DNA of 64,000 nucleotides, from NCBI GenBank assembly GCA_037176705.1, contig CM073889.1, positions 52,569,596 to 52,633,595 of the forward strand, read 5' to 3'. This stretch comes from Molossus alvarezi. Its lineage: Eukaryota > Chordata > Mammalia > Chiroptera > Molossidae. Each line of letters opens with the position of its first letter. Positions within the stretch are counted from its first letter, which is position 1. A program made the position numbers and the translations under genes. Shown in pieces: positions 38,696 through 52,238 of the stretch. The notes under the pieces are model-generated. The model saw only the letters and a list, made by a program, of their open reading frames with translations, made no database searches and was not told the origin of the DNA.

Positions 38696-40630
38696 TGTAG
38701 ATACATGTTCTAGTAGGAAACTGATGGAATGATTGAATATTTCCATTTTGGGTCAGGAAATGCACAGATCTTGGCAAGAGTCATGTGAAACACTTGAATA
38801 TAGACACTCTCCTCGTGGTGTGGAGAGATCCAGTCTTCTCCTGGAAAGAACAACTAGGACAGGGCACACTGATGTGTAGAATCAAAAGTTATCCCCTTTT
38901 GTGTTCTGTGCTGGTAATGGTTTCCAAGATTGCACAGTTTTCTACAACATTTCTCAAGGCGATACTTGGAATAAGTATGGTTTCTTCTGTAGCAGTTTGT
39001 TTCGCCTAATTCTTAGTCAGAACAGTGAACCAACCTAGGGTCTAGAATGAAATAATGGAAAGATTGATAACTACTGGTGTTACACATGTGCCATTATTGA
39101 AAAAAGCAACTGAACACATCTAAAGTGATGTAGTTTAAACATTTGATGTGTACATCCAAGGAGAAATACATGAATGTGAAGACACTGACAATACCATGGG
39201 TGTTTCACATTGCATTTCTCTGTGAGTTAGAACAAGAGGAGGGTTCTGGAGAAAAGGCACTTGTACAGTTGTCCTGGGTATCAATTTCAATTAGCTACCC
39301 ACAAATTATGCCCGGTTTGCGCGGCATAGTTTGCATTGGAGAGTTATCCAGTGTTGCATGTAAATGCAGCTGACTGCCTTCTTTCCTATACGACAAGAAA
39401 AACAATTTGTACGAGAAGAAGAGGTAACTTTTCAACATACTACTTTTCTTCCTTGGATATGAGTTGTTTGCCTGGAAGAGTCTACAAAGCATCTCGATAC
39501 CAAATACAGGCTGCGCTGCAGAAATGAAACATTTTGGTTAGAGCAGTGTTCAGGTCGTGGAAATCTATACCCTATTCAGTTCTACACACATTCTCTCCAT
39601 GCGTTACCAAATGAATCAGAGTCATGCCATGGATCCACGATACATTTCACTGTTTGTGCCGATTTCCACATTAACATAAGGTGTAGATACCTGTTTTCTG
39701 CAGAGGATTGAATGTAAACCCTTGTCCTGAGTGTTAAATGCTGGAATTAGCCCGTGGAAATGAATGATAACTCCCGAACTTATGCTTAAAATACCCTGTG
39801 ACAGATTCAACCTATTTCTTGATATCTGACAGAATCATCTCCATTATAACAAGGATTCCAAAGAGTTTCAGGCCTTTGAATAATGGTCCTGGATTCACAT
39901 GTTTCAAGAGTATTTCCCAGAAGAACCTATGAAAATACAGTGGATAATCAAAGGTGTGCATCACTGGTGTTCTTTCTCTGCAGAATTATATAATTACATG
40001 CAGTTCAAGAGCAGCATGGAAACCTCAATATGGTGTAGTGGCAATTGGACTGTTCAGTGGCTCTCTGTCCTAAAAACAGTGTTCCCATTGACTAACTTCT
40101 TCACATACTGTCTAAATATGGTGAAGAAGATTCTTGGGCTATACCCACTTCACAAAACATGGAACCAACACTGGTGTTCTGTTCTGCAGATTATGTGTTA
40201 GAACAGTTGAGGAAAGTATTGATTCAAGGTAATGTGGCAACCTAACGTTTGCCTATGCCCTTAGACATACTTCTCACCAGAGATCGTTTCTAGGAGCGTT
40301 TATACACACCAAACCGATTCCAAACGAACTGTGTTAGAACTCTGCAGTTCAGTTGAGGAAACTCACTTCCATGAAGCCTAGAGAGTGAGGCTACTCCAAC
40401 CATAAGCTGTTTTGGTTAAGTACCTAAGAAATGTCTGTTTGTTAAGGTGTAATCACACGAAAACCTAGCAGTGCACGTTTCTTTCTCTTGTTCCCTACAC
40501 ACAATTACAAGACTTGCTGGTGCAATCTCAGATATCCTGAATTATGGGCAAAACTCTGTGAGAGCCAGGGGCAACATTCATTGGTGGCATGTTTAAACTT
40601 GGGAAATTGAGTACCTTTGCAAGGAAAGTG
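38696..40630 (+). repeat. Satellite copy 21 (class III)
   Basis: 1935 bases. gaaaaacaattt near 39398 is shared only with copy 22. ccattattg, gtgttaaatg, ggctactcc and gcaatctc are private. Confidence 0.95.
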
Positions 40631-42564
40631 TGTAGATACATGTTCTAGTAGGAAACTGATGGAATGATTGAATATTTCCATTTTGGGTCAGGAAATGCAC
40701 AGATCTTGGCAAGAGTCATGTGAAACACTTGAATATAGACACTCTCCTCGTGGTGTGGAGAGATCCAGTCTTCTCCTGGAAAGAACAACTAGGACAGGGC
40801 ACACTGATGTGTAGAATCAAAAGTTATCCCCTTTTGTGTTCTGTGCTGGTAATGGATTCCAAGATTGCACAGTTTTCTACAACATTTCTCAAGGCGATAC
40901 TTGGAATAAGTATGGTTTCTTCTGTAGCAGTTTGTTTCGCCTAATTCTTAGTCAGAACAGTGAACCAACCTAGGGTCTAGAATGAAATAATGGAAAGATT
41001 GATAACTACTGGTGTTACACATGTGCCATTCTTGAAAAAAGCAACTGAACACATCTAAAGTGATGTAGTTTAAACATTTGATGTGTACATCCAAGGAGAA
41101 ATACATGAATGTGAAGACACTGACAATACCATGGGTGTTTCACATTGCATTTCTCTGTGAGTTAGAACAAGAGGAGGGTTCTGGAGAAAAGGCACTTGTA
41201 CAGTTGTCCTGGGTATCAATTTCAATTAGCTACCCACAAATTATGCCCTGTTTGCGCGGCATAGTTTGCATTGGAGAGTTATCCAGTGTTGCATGTAAAT
41301 GCAGCTGACTGCCTTCTTTCCTATACGACAAGAAAAACAATTTGTACGAGAAGAAGAGGTAACTTTTCAACATACTACTTTTCTTCCTTGGATATGAGTT
41401 GTTTGCCTGGAAGAGTCTACAAAGCATCTCGATACCAAATACAGGCTGCGCTGCAGAAATGAAACATTTTGGTTAGAGCAGTGTTCAGGTCGTGGAAATG
41501 TATACCCTATTCAGTTCTACACACATTCTCTCCATGCGTTACCAAATGAATCAGAGTCATGCCATGGATCCACGATACATTTCACTGTTTGTGCCGATTT
41601 CCACATTAACATAAGGTGTAGATACCTGTTTTCTGCAGAGGATTGAATGTAAACCCTTGTCCTGAGTGTGAAATGCTGGAATTAGCCCGTGGAAATGAAT
41701 GATAACTCCCGAACTTATGCTTAAAATACCCTGTGACAGATTCAACCTATTTCTTGATATCTGACAGAATCATCTCCATTATAACAAGGATTCCAAAGAG
41801 TTTCAGGCCTTTGAATAATGGTCCTGGATTCACATGTTTCAAGAGTATTTCCCAGAAGAACCTATGAAAATACAGTGGATAATCAAAGGTGTGCATCACT
41901 GGTGTTCTTTCTCTGCAGATTTATATAATTACATTCAGTTCAAGAGCAGCATGGAAACCTCAATATGGTGTAGTGGCAATTGGACTGTTCAGTGGCTCTC
42001 TGTCCTAAAAACAGTGTTCCCATTGACTAACTTCTTCACATACTGTCTAAATATGGTGAAGAAGATTCTTGGGCTATACCCACTTCACAAAACATGGAAC
42101 CAACACTGGTGTTCTGTTCTGCAGATTATGTGTTAGAACAGTTGAGGAAAGTATTGATTCAAGGTAATGTGGCAACCTAAAGTTTGCCTATGCCCTTAGA
42201 CATACTTCTCACCAGAGATCGTTTCTAGGAGCGTTTATACACACCAAACCGATTCCAAACGAACTGTGTTAGAACTCTGCAGTTCAGTTGAGGATACTCA
42301 CTTCCATGAAGCCTAGAGAGTGAGGCTTCTCCAACCATAAGCTGTTTTGGTTAAGTACCTAAGAAATGTCTGTTTGTTAAGGTGTAATCACACGAAAACT
42401 AGCAGTGCACGTTTCTTTCTCTTGTTCCCTACACACAATTACAAGACTTGCTGGTGCAGTCTCAGATATCCTGAATTATGGGCAAAACTCTGTGAGAGCC
42501 AGGGGCAACATTCATTGGTGGCATGTTTAAACTTGGGAAATTGAGTACCTTTGCAAGGAAAGTG
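40631..42564 (+). repeat. Satellite copy 22 (class III)
   Basis: 1934 bases, close to copy 21 (gaaaaacaattt, gaggattg). Private changes are atggattcc, gccctgtttg, cagatttatataa (which breaks the 12-base AT palindrome), gaggatactc and one C lost in cgaaaactagc near 42399. Confidence 0.95.
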
Positions 42565-44499
42565 TGTAGATACATGTTCTAGTAGGAAACTGATGGAATG
42601 ATTCAATATTTCCACTTTGGGTCAGGAAATGCACAGATCTTGGCAAGAGTCATGTGAAACACTTGAATATAGACACTCTCCTCGTGGTGTGGAGAGATCC
42701 AGTCTTCTCCTGGAAAGAACAACTAGGACAGGGCACACTGATGTGTAGAATCAAAAGTTATCCCCTTTTGTGTTCTGTGTTGGTAATGGTTTCCAAGATT
42801 GCACAGTTTTCTACAACATTTCTCAAGGCGATACTTGGAATAAGTATGGTTTCTTCTGTAGCAGTTTGTTTCGCCTAATTCTTAGTCAGAACAGTGAACC
42901 AACCTAGGGTCTAGAATGAAATAATGGAAAGATTGATAACTACTGGTGTTACACATGTGCCATTCTTGAAAAAAGCAACTGAACACATCTAAAGTGATGT
43001 AGTTTAAACATTTGATGTGTACATCCAAGGAGAAATACATGAATGTGAAGACACTGACAATACCATGGGTGTTTCACATTGCATTTCTCTGTGAGTTAGA
43101 ACAAGAGGAGGGTTCTGGAGAAAAGGCACTTGTACAGTTGTCCTGGGTATCAATTTCAATTAGCTACCCACAAATTATGCCCGGTTTGCGCGGCATAGTT
43201 TGCATTGGAGAGTTATCCAGTGTTGCATGTAAATGCAGCTGACTGCCTTCTTTCCTATACGACAAGAAAGACAATTTGTACGAGAAGAAGAGGTAACTTT
43301 TCAACATACTACTTTTCTTCCTTGGATATGAGTTGTTTGCCTGGAAGAGTCTACAAAGCATCTCGATACCAAATACAGGCTGCGCTGCAGAAATGAAACA
43401 TTTTGGTTAGAGCAGTGTTCAGGTCGTGGAAATCTATACCCTATTCAGTTCTACACACATTCTCTCCATGCGTTACCAAATGAATCAGAGTCATGCCATG
43501 GATCCACGATACATTTCACTGTTTGTGCCGATTTCCACATTAACATAAGGTGTAGATACCTGTTTTCTGCAGAGAATTGAATGTAAACCCTTGTCCTGAG
43601 TGTGAAATGCTGGAATTATCCCGTGGTAATGAATGATAACTCCCGAACTTATGCTTAAAATACCCTGTGACAGATTCAACCTATTTCTTGATATCTGACA
43701 GAATCATCTCCATTATAACAAGGATTCCAAAGAGTTTCAGGCCTTTGAATAATGGTCCTGGATTCACATGTTTCAAGAGTATTTCCCAGAAGAACCTATG
43801 AAAATACAGTGGATAATCAAAGGTGTGCATCACTGGTGTTCTTTCTCTGCAGAATTATATAATTACATTCAGTTCAAGAGCAGCATGGAAACCTCAATAT
43901 GGTGTAGTGGCAATTGGACTGTTCAGTGGCTCTCTGTCCTAAAAACAGTGTTCCCATTGACTAACTTCTTCACATACTGTCTAAATATGGTGAAGAAGCA
44001 TCTTGGGCTATACCCACTTCACAAAACATGGAACCAACACTGGTGTTCTGTTCTGCAGATTATGTGTTAGAACAGTTGAGGAAAGTATTGATTCAAGGTA
44101 ATGTGGCAACCTAACGTTTCCCTATGCCCTTAGACATACTTCTCACCAGAGATCGTTTCTAGGAGCGTTTATACACACCAAACCGATTCCAAACGAACTG
44201 TGTTAGAACTCTGCAGTTCAGTTGAGGAAACTCACTTCCATGAAGCCTAGAGAGTGAGGCTTCTCCAACCATAAGCTGTTTTGGTTAAGTACCTAAGAAA
44301 TATCTGTTTGTTAAGGTGTAATCACACGAAAACCTAGCAGTGCACGTTTCTTTCTCTTGTTCCCTACACACAATTACAAGACTTGCTGGTGCAGTCTCAG
44401 ATATCCTGAATTATGGGCAAAACTCTGTGAGAGCCAGGGGCAACATTCATTGGTGGCATGTTTAAACTTGGGAAATTGAGTACCTTTGCAAGGAAAGTG
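42565..44499 (+). repeat. Satellite copy 23 (class III)
   Basis: 1935 bases. gattcaatatt and aaatatctg are private. gtgttggt is a return to the class II state. gtggtaatg is shared with copy 20, gaagcatcttgg with copies 28 and 30, and tttccctatg with copies 29 and 32. Confidence 0.95.
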
Positions 44500-46434
44500 T
44501 GTAGATACATGTTCTAGTAGGAAACTGATGGAATGATTGAATATTTCCACTTTGGGTCAGGAAATGCACAGATCTTGGCAAGAGTCATGTGAAACACTTG
44601 AATATAGACACTCTCCTCGTGGTGTGGAGAGATCCAGTCTTCTCCTGGAAAGAACAACTAGGACAGGGCACACTGATGTGTAGAATCAAAAGTTATCCCC
44701 TTTTGTGTTCTGTGCTGGTAATGGTTTCCAAGATTGCACAGTTTTCTACAACATTTCTCAAGGCGATACTTGGAATAAGTATGGTTTCTTCTGTAGCAGT
44801 TTGTTTCCCCTAATTCTTAGTCAGAACAGTGAACCAACCTAGGGTCTAGAATGAAATAATGGAAAGATTGATAACTACTGGTGTTACACATGTGCCATTC
44901 TTGAAAAAAGCAACTGAACACATCTAAAGTGATGTAGTTTAAACATTTGATGTGTACATCCAAGGAGAAATACATGAATGTGAAGACACTGACAATACCA
45001 TGGGTGTTTCACATTGCATTTCTCTGTGAGTTAGAACACGAGGAGGGTTCTGGAGAAAAGGCACTTGTACAGTTGTCCTGGGTATCAATTTCAATTGGCT
45101 ACCCACAAATTATGCCCGGTTTGCGCGGCATAGTTTGCATTGGAGAGTTATCCAGTGTTGCATGTAAATGCAGCTGACTGCCTTCTTTCCTATACGACAA
45201 GAAAGACAATTTGTACGAGAAGAAGAGGTAACTTTTCAACATACTACTTTTCTTCCTTGGATATGAGTTGTTTGCCTGGAAGAGTCTACAAAGCATCTCG
45301 ATACCAAATACAGGCTGCGCTGCAGAAATGAAACATTTTGGTTAGAGCAGTGTTCAGGTCGTGGAAATCTATACCCTATTCAGTTCTACACACATTCTCT
45401 CCATGCGTTACCAAATGAATCAGAGTCATGCCATGGATCCACGATACATTTCACTGTTTGTGCCGATTTCCACATTAACATAAGGTGTAGATACCTGTTT
45501 TCTGCAGAGAATTGAATGTAAACCCTTGTCCTGAGTGTGAAATGCTGGAATTAGCCCGTGGAAATGAATGATAACTCCCGAACTTATGCTTAAAATACCC
45601 TGTGACAGATTCAACCTATTTCTTGATATCTGACAGAATCATCTCCATTATAACAAGGATTCCAAAGAGTTTCAGGCCTTTGAATAATGGTCCTGGATTC
45701 ACATGTTTCAAGAGTATTTCCCAGAAGAACCTATGAAAATACAGTGGATAATCAAAGGTGTGCATCACTGGTGTTCTTTCTCTGCAGAATTATATAATTA
45801 CATGCAGTTCAAGAGCAGCATGGAAACCTCAATATGGTGTAGTGGCAATTGGACTGTTCAGTGGCTCTCTGTCCTAAAAACAGTGTTCCCATTGACTAAC
45901 TTCTTCACATACTGTCTAAATATGGTGAAGAAGATTCTTGGGCTATACCCACTTCACAAAACATGGAACCAACACTGGTGTTCTGTTCTGCAGATTATGT
46001 GTTAGAACAGTTGAGGAAAGTATTGATTCAAGGTAATGTGGCAACCTAACGTTTGCCTATGCCCTTAGACATACTTCTCACCAGAGATCGTTTCTAGGAG
46101 CGTTTATACACACCAAACCGATTCCAAACGAACTGTGTTAGAACTCTGCAGTTCAGTTGAGGAAACTCACTTCCATGAAGCCTAGAGAGTGAGGCTTCTC
46201 CAACCATAAGCTGTTTTGGTTAAGTACCTAAGAAATGTCTGTTTGTTAAGGTGTAATCACACGAAAACCTAGCAGTGCACGTTTCTTTCTCTTGTTCCCT
46301 ACACACAATTACAAGACTTGCTGGTGCAGTCTCAGATATCCTGAATTATGGGCAAAACTCTGTGAGAGCCAGGGGCAACATTCATTGGTGGCATGTTTAA
46401 ACTTGGGAAATTGAGTACCTTTGCAAGGAAAGTG
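44500..46434 (+). repeat. Satellite copy 24 (class III)
   Basis: 1935 bases. Private changes are tttccccta near 44806, gaacacgagg near 45035 and aattggctacc near 45095. It otherwise fits the class III consensus. Confidence 0.95.
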
Positions 46435-48369
46435 TGTAGATACATGTTCTAGTAGGAAACTGATGGAATGATTGAATATTTCCACTTTGGGTCAGGAAAT
46501 GCACAGATCTTGGCAAGAGTCATGTGAAACACTTGAATATAGACACTCTCCTCGTGGTGTGGAGAGATCCAGTCTTCTCCTGGAAAGAACAACTAGGACA
46601 GGGCACACTGATGTGTAGAATCAAAAGTTATCCCCTTTTGTGTTCTGTGCTGGTAATGGTTTCCAAGATTGCACAGTTTTCTACAACATTTCTCAAGGCG
46701 ATACTTGGAATAAGTATGGTTTCCTCTGTAGCAGTTTGTTTCGCCTAATTCTTAGTCAGAACAGTGAACCAACCTAGGGTCTAGAATGAAATAATGGAAA
46801 GATTGATAACTACTGGTGTTACACATGTGCCATTCTTGAACAAAGCAACTGAACACATCTAAAGTGATGTAGTTTAAACATTTGATGTGTACATCCAAGG
46901 AGAAATACATGAATGTGAAGACACTGACAATACCATGGGTGTTTCACATTGCATTTCTCTGTGAGTTAGAACAAGAGGAGGGTTCTGGAGAAAAGGCACT
47001 TGTACAGTTGTCCTGGGTATCAATTTCAATTAGCTACCCACAAATTATGCCCGGTTTGCGCGGCATAGTTTGCATTGGAGAGTTATCCAGTGTTGCATGT
47101 AAATGCAGCTGACTGCCTTCTTTCCTATACGACAAGAAAGACAATTTGTACGAGAAGAAGAGGTAACTTTTCAACATACTACTTTTCTTCCTTGGATATG
47201 AGTTGTTTGCCTGGAAGAGTCTACAAAGCATCTGGATACCAAATACAGGATGCGCTGCAGAAATGAAACATTTTGGTTAGAGCAGTGTTCAGGTCGTGGA
47301 AATCTATACCCTATTCAGTTCTACACACATTCTCTCCATGCGTTACCAAATGAATCAGAGTCATGCCATGGATCCACGATACATTTCACTGTTTGTGCCG
47401 ATTTCCACATTAACATAAGGTGTAGATACCTGTGTTCTGCAGAGAATTGAATGTAAACCCTTGTCCTGAGTGTGAAATGCTGGAATTAGCCCGTGGAAAT
47501 GAATGATAACTCCCGAACTTATGCTTAAAATACCCTGTGACAGATTCAACCTATTTCTTGATATCTGACAGAATCATCTCCATTATAACAAGGATTCCAA
47601 AGAGTTTCAGGCCTTTGAATAATGGTCCTGGATTCACATGTTTCAAGAGTATTTCCCAGAAGAACCTATGAAAATACAGTGGATAATCAAAGGTGTGCAT
47701 CACTGGTGTTCTTTCTCTGCAGAATTATATAATTACATGCAGTTCAAGAGCAGCATGGAAACCTCAATATGGTGTAGTGGCAATTGGACTGTTCAGTGGC
47801 TCTCTGTCCTAAAAACAGTGTTCCCATTGACTAACTTCTTCACATACTGTCTAAATATGGTGAAGAAGATTCTTGGGCTATACCCACTTCACAAAACATG
47901 GAACCAACACTGGTGTTCTGTTCTGCAGATTATGTGTTAGAACAGTTGAGGAAAGTATTGATTCAAGGTAATGTGGCAACCTAACGTTTGCCTATGCCCT
48001 TAGACATACTTCTCACCAGAGATCGTTTCTAGGAGCGTTTATACACACCAAACCGATTCCAAACGAACTGTGTTAGAACTCTGCAGTTCAGTTGAGGAAA
48101 CTCACTTCCATGAAGCCTAGAGAGTGAGGCTTCTCCAACCATAAGCTGTTTTGGTTAAGTACCTAAGAAATGTCTGTTTGTTAAGGTGTAATCACACGAA
48201 AACCTAGCAGTGCACGTTTCTTTCTCTTGTTCCCTACACACAATTACAAGACTTGCTGGTGCAGTCTCAGATATCCTGAATTATGGGCAAAACTCTGTGA
48301 GAGCCAGGGGCAACATTCATTGGTGGCATGTTTAAACTTGGGAATTTGAGTACCTTTGCAAGGAAAGTG
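46435..48369 (+). repeat. Satellite copy 25 (class III)
   Basis: 1935 bases. It has ttcctctg, gaacaaagc, acaggatgc and ctgtgttctgcag, a combination it shares with copy 27 at +3869. It ends with ggaatttgag. Confidence 0.95.
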
Positions 48370-50303
48370 TGTAGATACATGTTCTAGTAGGAAACTGATG
48401 GAATGATTGAATATTTCCACTTTGGGTCAGGAAATGCACAGATCTTGGCAAGAGTCATGTGAAACACTTGAATATAGACACTCTCCTCGTGGTGTGGAGA
48501 GATCCAGTCTTCTCCTGGAAAGAACAACTGGACAGGGCACACTGATGTGTAGAATCAAAAGTTATCCCCTTTTGTGTTCTGTGCTGGTAATGGTTTCCAA
48601 GATTGCACAGTTTTCTACAACATTTCTCAAGGCGATACTTGGAATAAGTATGGTTTCTTCTGTAGCAGTTTGTTTCGCCTAATTCTTAGTCAGAACAGTG
48701 AACCAACCTAGGGTCTAGAATGAAATAATGGAAAGATTGATAACTACTGGTGTTACACATGTGCCATTCTTGAAAAAAGCAACTGAACACATCTAAAGTG
48801 ATGTAGTTTAAACATTTGATGTGTACATCCAAGGAGAAATACATGAATGTGAAGACACTGACAATACCATGGGTGTTTCACATTGCATTTCTCTGTGAGT
48901 TAGAACAAGAGGAGGGTTCTGGAGAAAAGGCACTTGTACAGTTGTCCTGGGTATCAATTTCAATTAGCTACCCACAAATTATGCCCGGTTTGCGCGGCAT
49001 GGTTTGCATTGGAGAGTTATCCAGTGTTGCATGTAAATGCAGCTGACTGCCTTCTTTCCTATACGACAAGAAAGACAATTTGTACGAGAAGAAGAGGTAA
49101 CTTTTCAACATACTACTTTTCTTCCTTGGATATGAGTTGTTTGCCTGGAAGAGTCTACAAAGCATCTCGATACCAAATACAGGCTGCGCTGCAGAAATGA
49201 AACATTTTGGTTAGAGCAGTGTTCAGGTCGTGGAAATGTATACCCTATTCAGTTCTACACACATTCTCTCCATGCGTTACCAAATGAATCAGAGTCATGC
49301 CATGGATCCACGATACATTTCACTGTTTGTGCCGATTTCCACATTAACATAAAGTGTAGATACCTTTTTTCTGCAGAGAATTGAATGTAAACCCTTGTCC
49401 TGAGTGTGAAATGCTGGAATTAGCCCGTGGAAATGAATGATAACTCCCGAACTTATGCTTAAAATACCCTGTGACAGATTCAACCTATTTCTTGATATCT
49501 GACAGAATCATCTCCATTATAACAAGGATTCCAAAGAGTTTCAGGCCTTTGAATAATGGTCCTGGATTCACATGTTTCAAGAGTATTTCCCAGAAGAACC
49601 TATGAAAATACAGTGGATAATCAAAGGTGTGCATCACTGGTGTTCTTTCTCTGCAGAATTATATAATTACATTCAGTTCAAGAGCAGCATGGAAACCTCA
49701 ATATGGTGTAGTGGCAATTGGACTGTTCAGTGGCTCTCTGTCCTAAAAACAGTGTTCCCATTGACTAACTTCTTCACATACTGTCTAAATATGGTGAAGA
49801 AGATTCTTGGGCTATACCCACTTCACAAAACATGGAACCAACACTGGTGTTCTGTTCTGCAGATTATGTGTTAGAACAGTTGAGGAAAGTATTGATTCAA
49901 GGTAATGTGGCAACCTAACGTTTGCCTATGCCCTTAGACATACTTCTCACCAGAGATCGTTTCTAGGAGCGTTTATACACACCAAACCGATTCCAAACGA
50001 ACTGTGTTAAAACTCTGCAGTTCAGTTGAGGAAACTCACTTCCATGAAGCCTAGAGAGTGAGGCTTCTCCAACCATAAGCTGTTTTGGTTAAGTACCTAA
50101 GAAATGTCTGTTTGTTAAGGTGTAATCACACGAAAACCTAGCAGTGCACGTTTCTTTCTCTTGTTCCCTACACACAATTACAAGACTTGCTGGTGCAGTC
50201 TCAGATATCCTGAATTATGGGCAAAACTCTGTGAGAGCCAGGGGCAACATTCATTGGTGGCATGTTTAAACTTGGGAAATTGAGTACCTTTGCAAGGAAA
50301 GTG
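48370..50303 (+). repeat. Satellite copy 26 (class III)
   Basis: 1934 bases. It has the single-base loss aacaactggacagg, shared with copies 30, 31 and 33. ggcatggtttg, ataaagtg, ccttttttctg and gttaaaactc are private; gaaatgtatac is shared with copies 22, 31 and 33. Confidence 0.95.
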
Positions 50304-52238
50304 TGTAGATACATGTTCTAGTAGGAAACTGATGGAATGATTGAATATTTCCACTTTGGGTCAGGAAATGCACAGATCTTGGCAAGAGTCATGTGAAACA
50401 CTTGAATATAGACACACTCCTCGTGGTGTGGAGAGATCCAGTCTTCTCCTGGAAAGAACAACTAGGACAGGGCACACTGATGTGTAGAATCAAAAGTTAT
50501 CCCCTTTTGTGTTCTGTGCTGGTAATGGTTTCCAAGATTGCACAGTTTTCTACAACATTTCTCAAGGCGATACTTGGAATAAGTATGGTTTCCTCTGTAG
50601 CAGTTTGTTTCGCCTAATTCTTAGTCAGAACAGTGAACCAACCTAGGGTCTAGAATGAAATAATGGAAAGATTGATAACTACTGGTGTTACACATGTGCC
50701 ATTCTTGAACAAAGCAACTGAACACATCTAAAGTGATGTAGTTTAAACATTTGATGTGTACATCCAAGGAGAAATACATGAATGTGAAGACACTGACAAT
50801 ACCATGGGTGTTTCACATTGCATTTCTCTGTGAGTTAGAACAAGAGGAGGGTTCTGGAGAAAAGGCACTTGTACAGTTGTCCTGGGTATCAATTTCAATT
50901 AGCTACCCACAAATTATGCCCGGTTTGCGCGGCATAGTTTGCATTGGAGAGTTATCCACTGTTGCATGTAAATGCAGCTGACTGCCTTCTTTCCTATACG
51001 ACAAGAAAGACAATTTGTACGAGAAGAAGAGGTAACTTTTCAACATACTACTTTTCTTCCTTGGATATGAGTTGTTTGCCTGGAAGAGTCTACAAAGCAT
51101 CTGGATACCAAATACAGGATGCGCTGCAGAAATGAAACATTTTGGTTAGAGCAGTGTTCAGGTCGTGGAAATCTATACCCTATTCAGTTCTACACACATT
51201 CTCTCCATGCGTTACCAAATGAATCAGAGTCATGCCATGGATCCACGATACATTTCACTGTTTGTGCCGATTTCCACATTAACATAAGGTGTAGATACCT
51301 GTGTTCTGCAGAGAATTGAATGTAAACCCTTGTCCTCAGTGTGAAATGCTGGAATTAGCCCGTGGAAATGAATGATAACTCCCGAACTTATGCTTAAAAT
51401 ACCCTGTGACAGATTCAACCTATTTCTTGATATCTGACAGAATCATCTCCATTATAACAAGGATTCCAAAGAGTTTCAGGCCTTTGAATAATGGTCCTGG
51501 ATTCACATGTTTCAAGAGTATTTCCCAGAAGAACCTATGAAAATACAGTGGATAATCAAAGGTGTGCATCACTGGTGTTCTTTCTCTGCAGAATTATATA
51601 ATTACATGCAGTTCAAGAGCAGCATGGAAACCTCAATATGGTGTAGTGGCAATTGGACTGTTCAGTGGCTCTCTGTCCTAAAAACAGTGTTCCCATTGAC
51701 TAACTTCTTCACATACTGTCTAAATATGGTGAAGAAGATTCTTGGGCTATACCCACTTCACAAAACATGGAACCAACACTGGTGTTCTGTTCTGCAGATT
51801 ATGTGTTAGAACAGTTGAGGAAAGTATTGATTCAAGGTAATGTGGCAACCTAACGTTTGCCTATGCCCTTAGACATACTTCTCACCAGAGATCATTTCTA
51901 GGAGCGTTTATACACACCAAACCGATTCCAAACGAACTGTGTTAGAACTCTGCAGTTCAGTTGAGGAAACTCACTTCCATGAAGCCTAGAGAGTGAGGCT
52001 TCTCCAACCATAAGCTGTTTTGGTTAAGTACCTAAGAAATGTCTGTTTGTTAAGGTGTAATCACACGAAAACCTAGCAGTGCACGTTTCTTTCTCTTGTT
52101 CCCTACACACAATTACAAGACTTGCTGGTGCAGTCTCAGATATCCTGAATTATGGGCAAAACTCTGTGAGAGCCAGGGGCAACATTCATTGGTGGCATGT
52201 TTAAACTTGGGAAATTGAGTACCTTTGCAAGGAAAGTG
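50304..52238 (+). repeat. Satellite copy 27 (class III)
   Basis: 1935 bases. It repeats the copy 25 combination (ttcctctg, gaacaaagc, acaggatgc, ctgtgttctgcag) and adds atccactgttgc, shared with copies 28 and 29. gacacactcctcg is private. Confidence 0.95.
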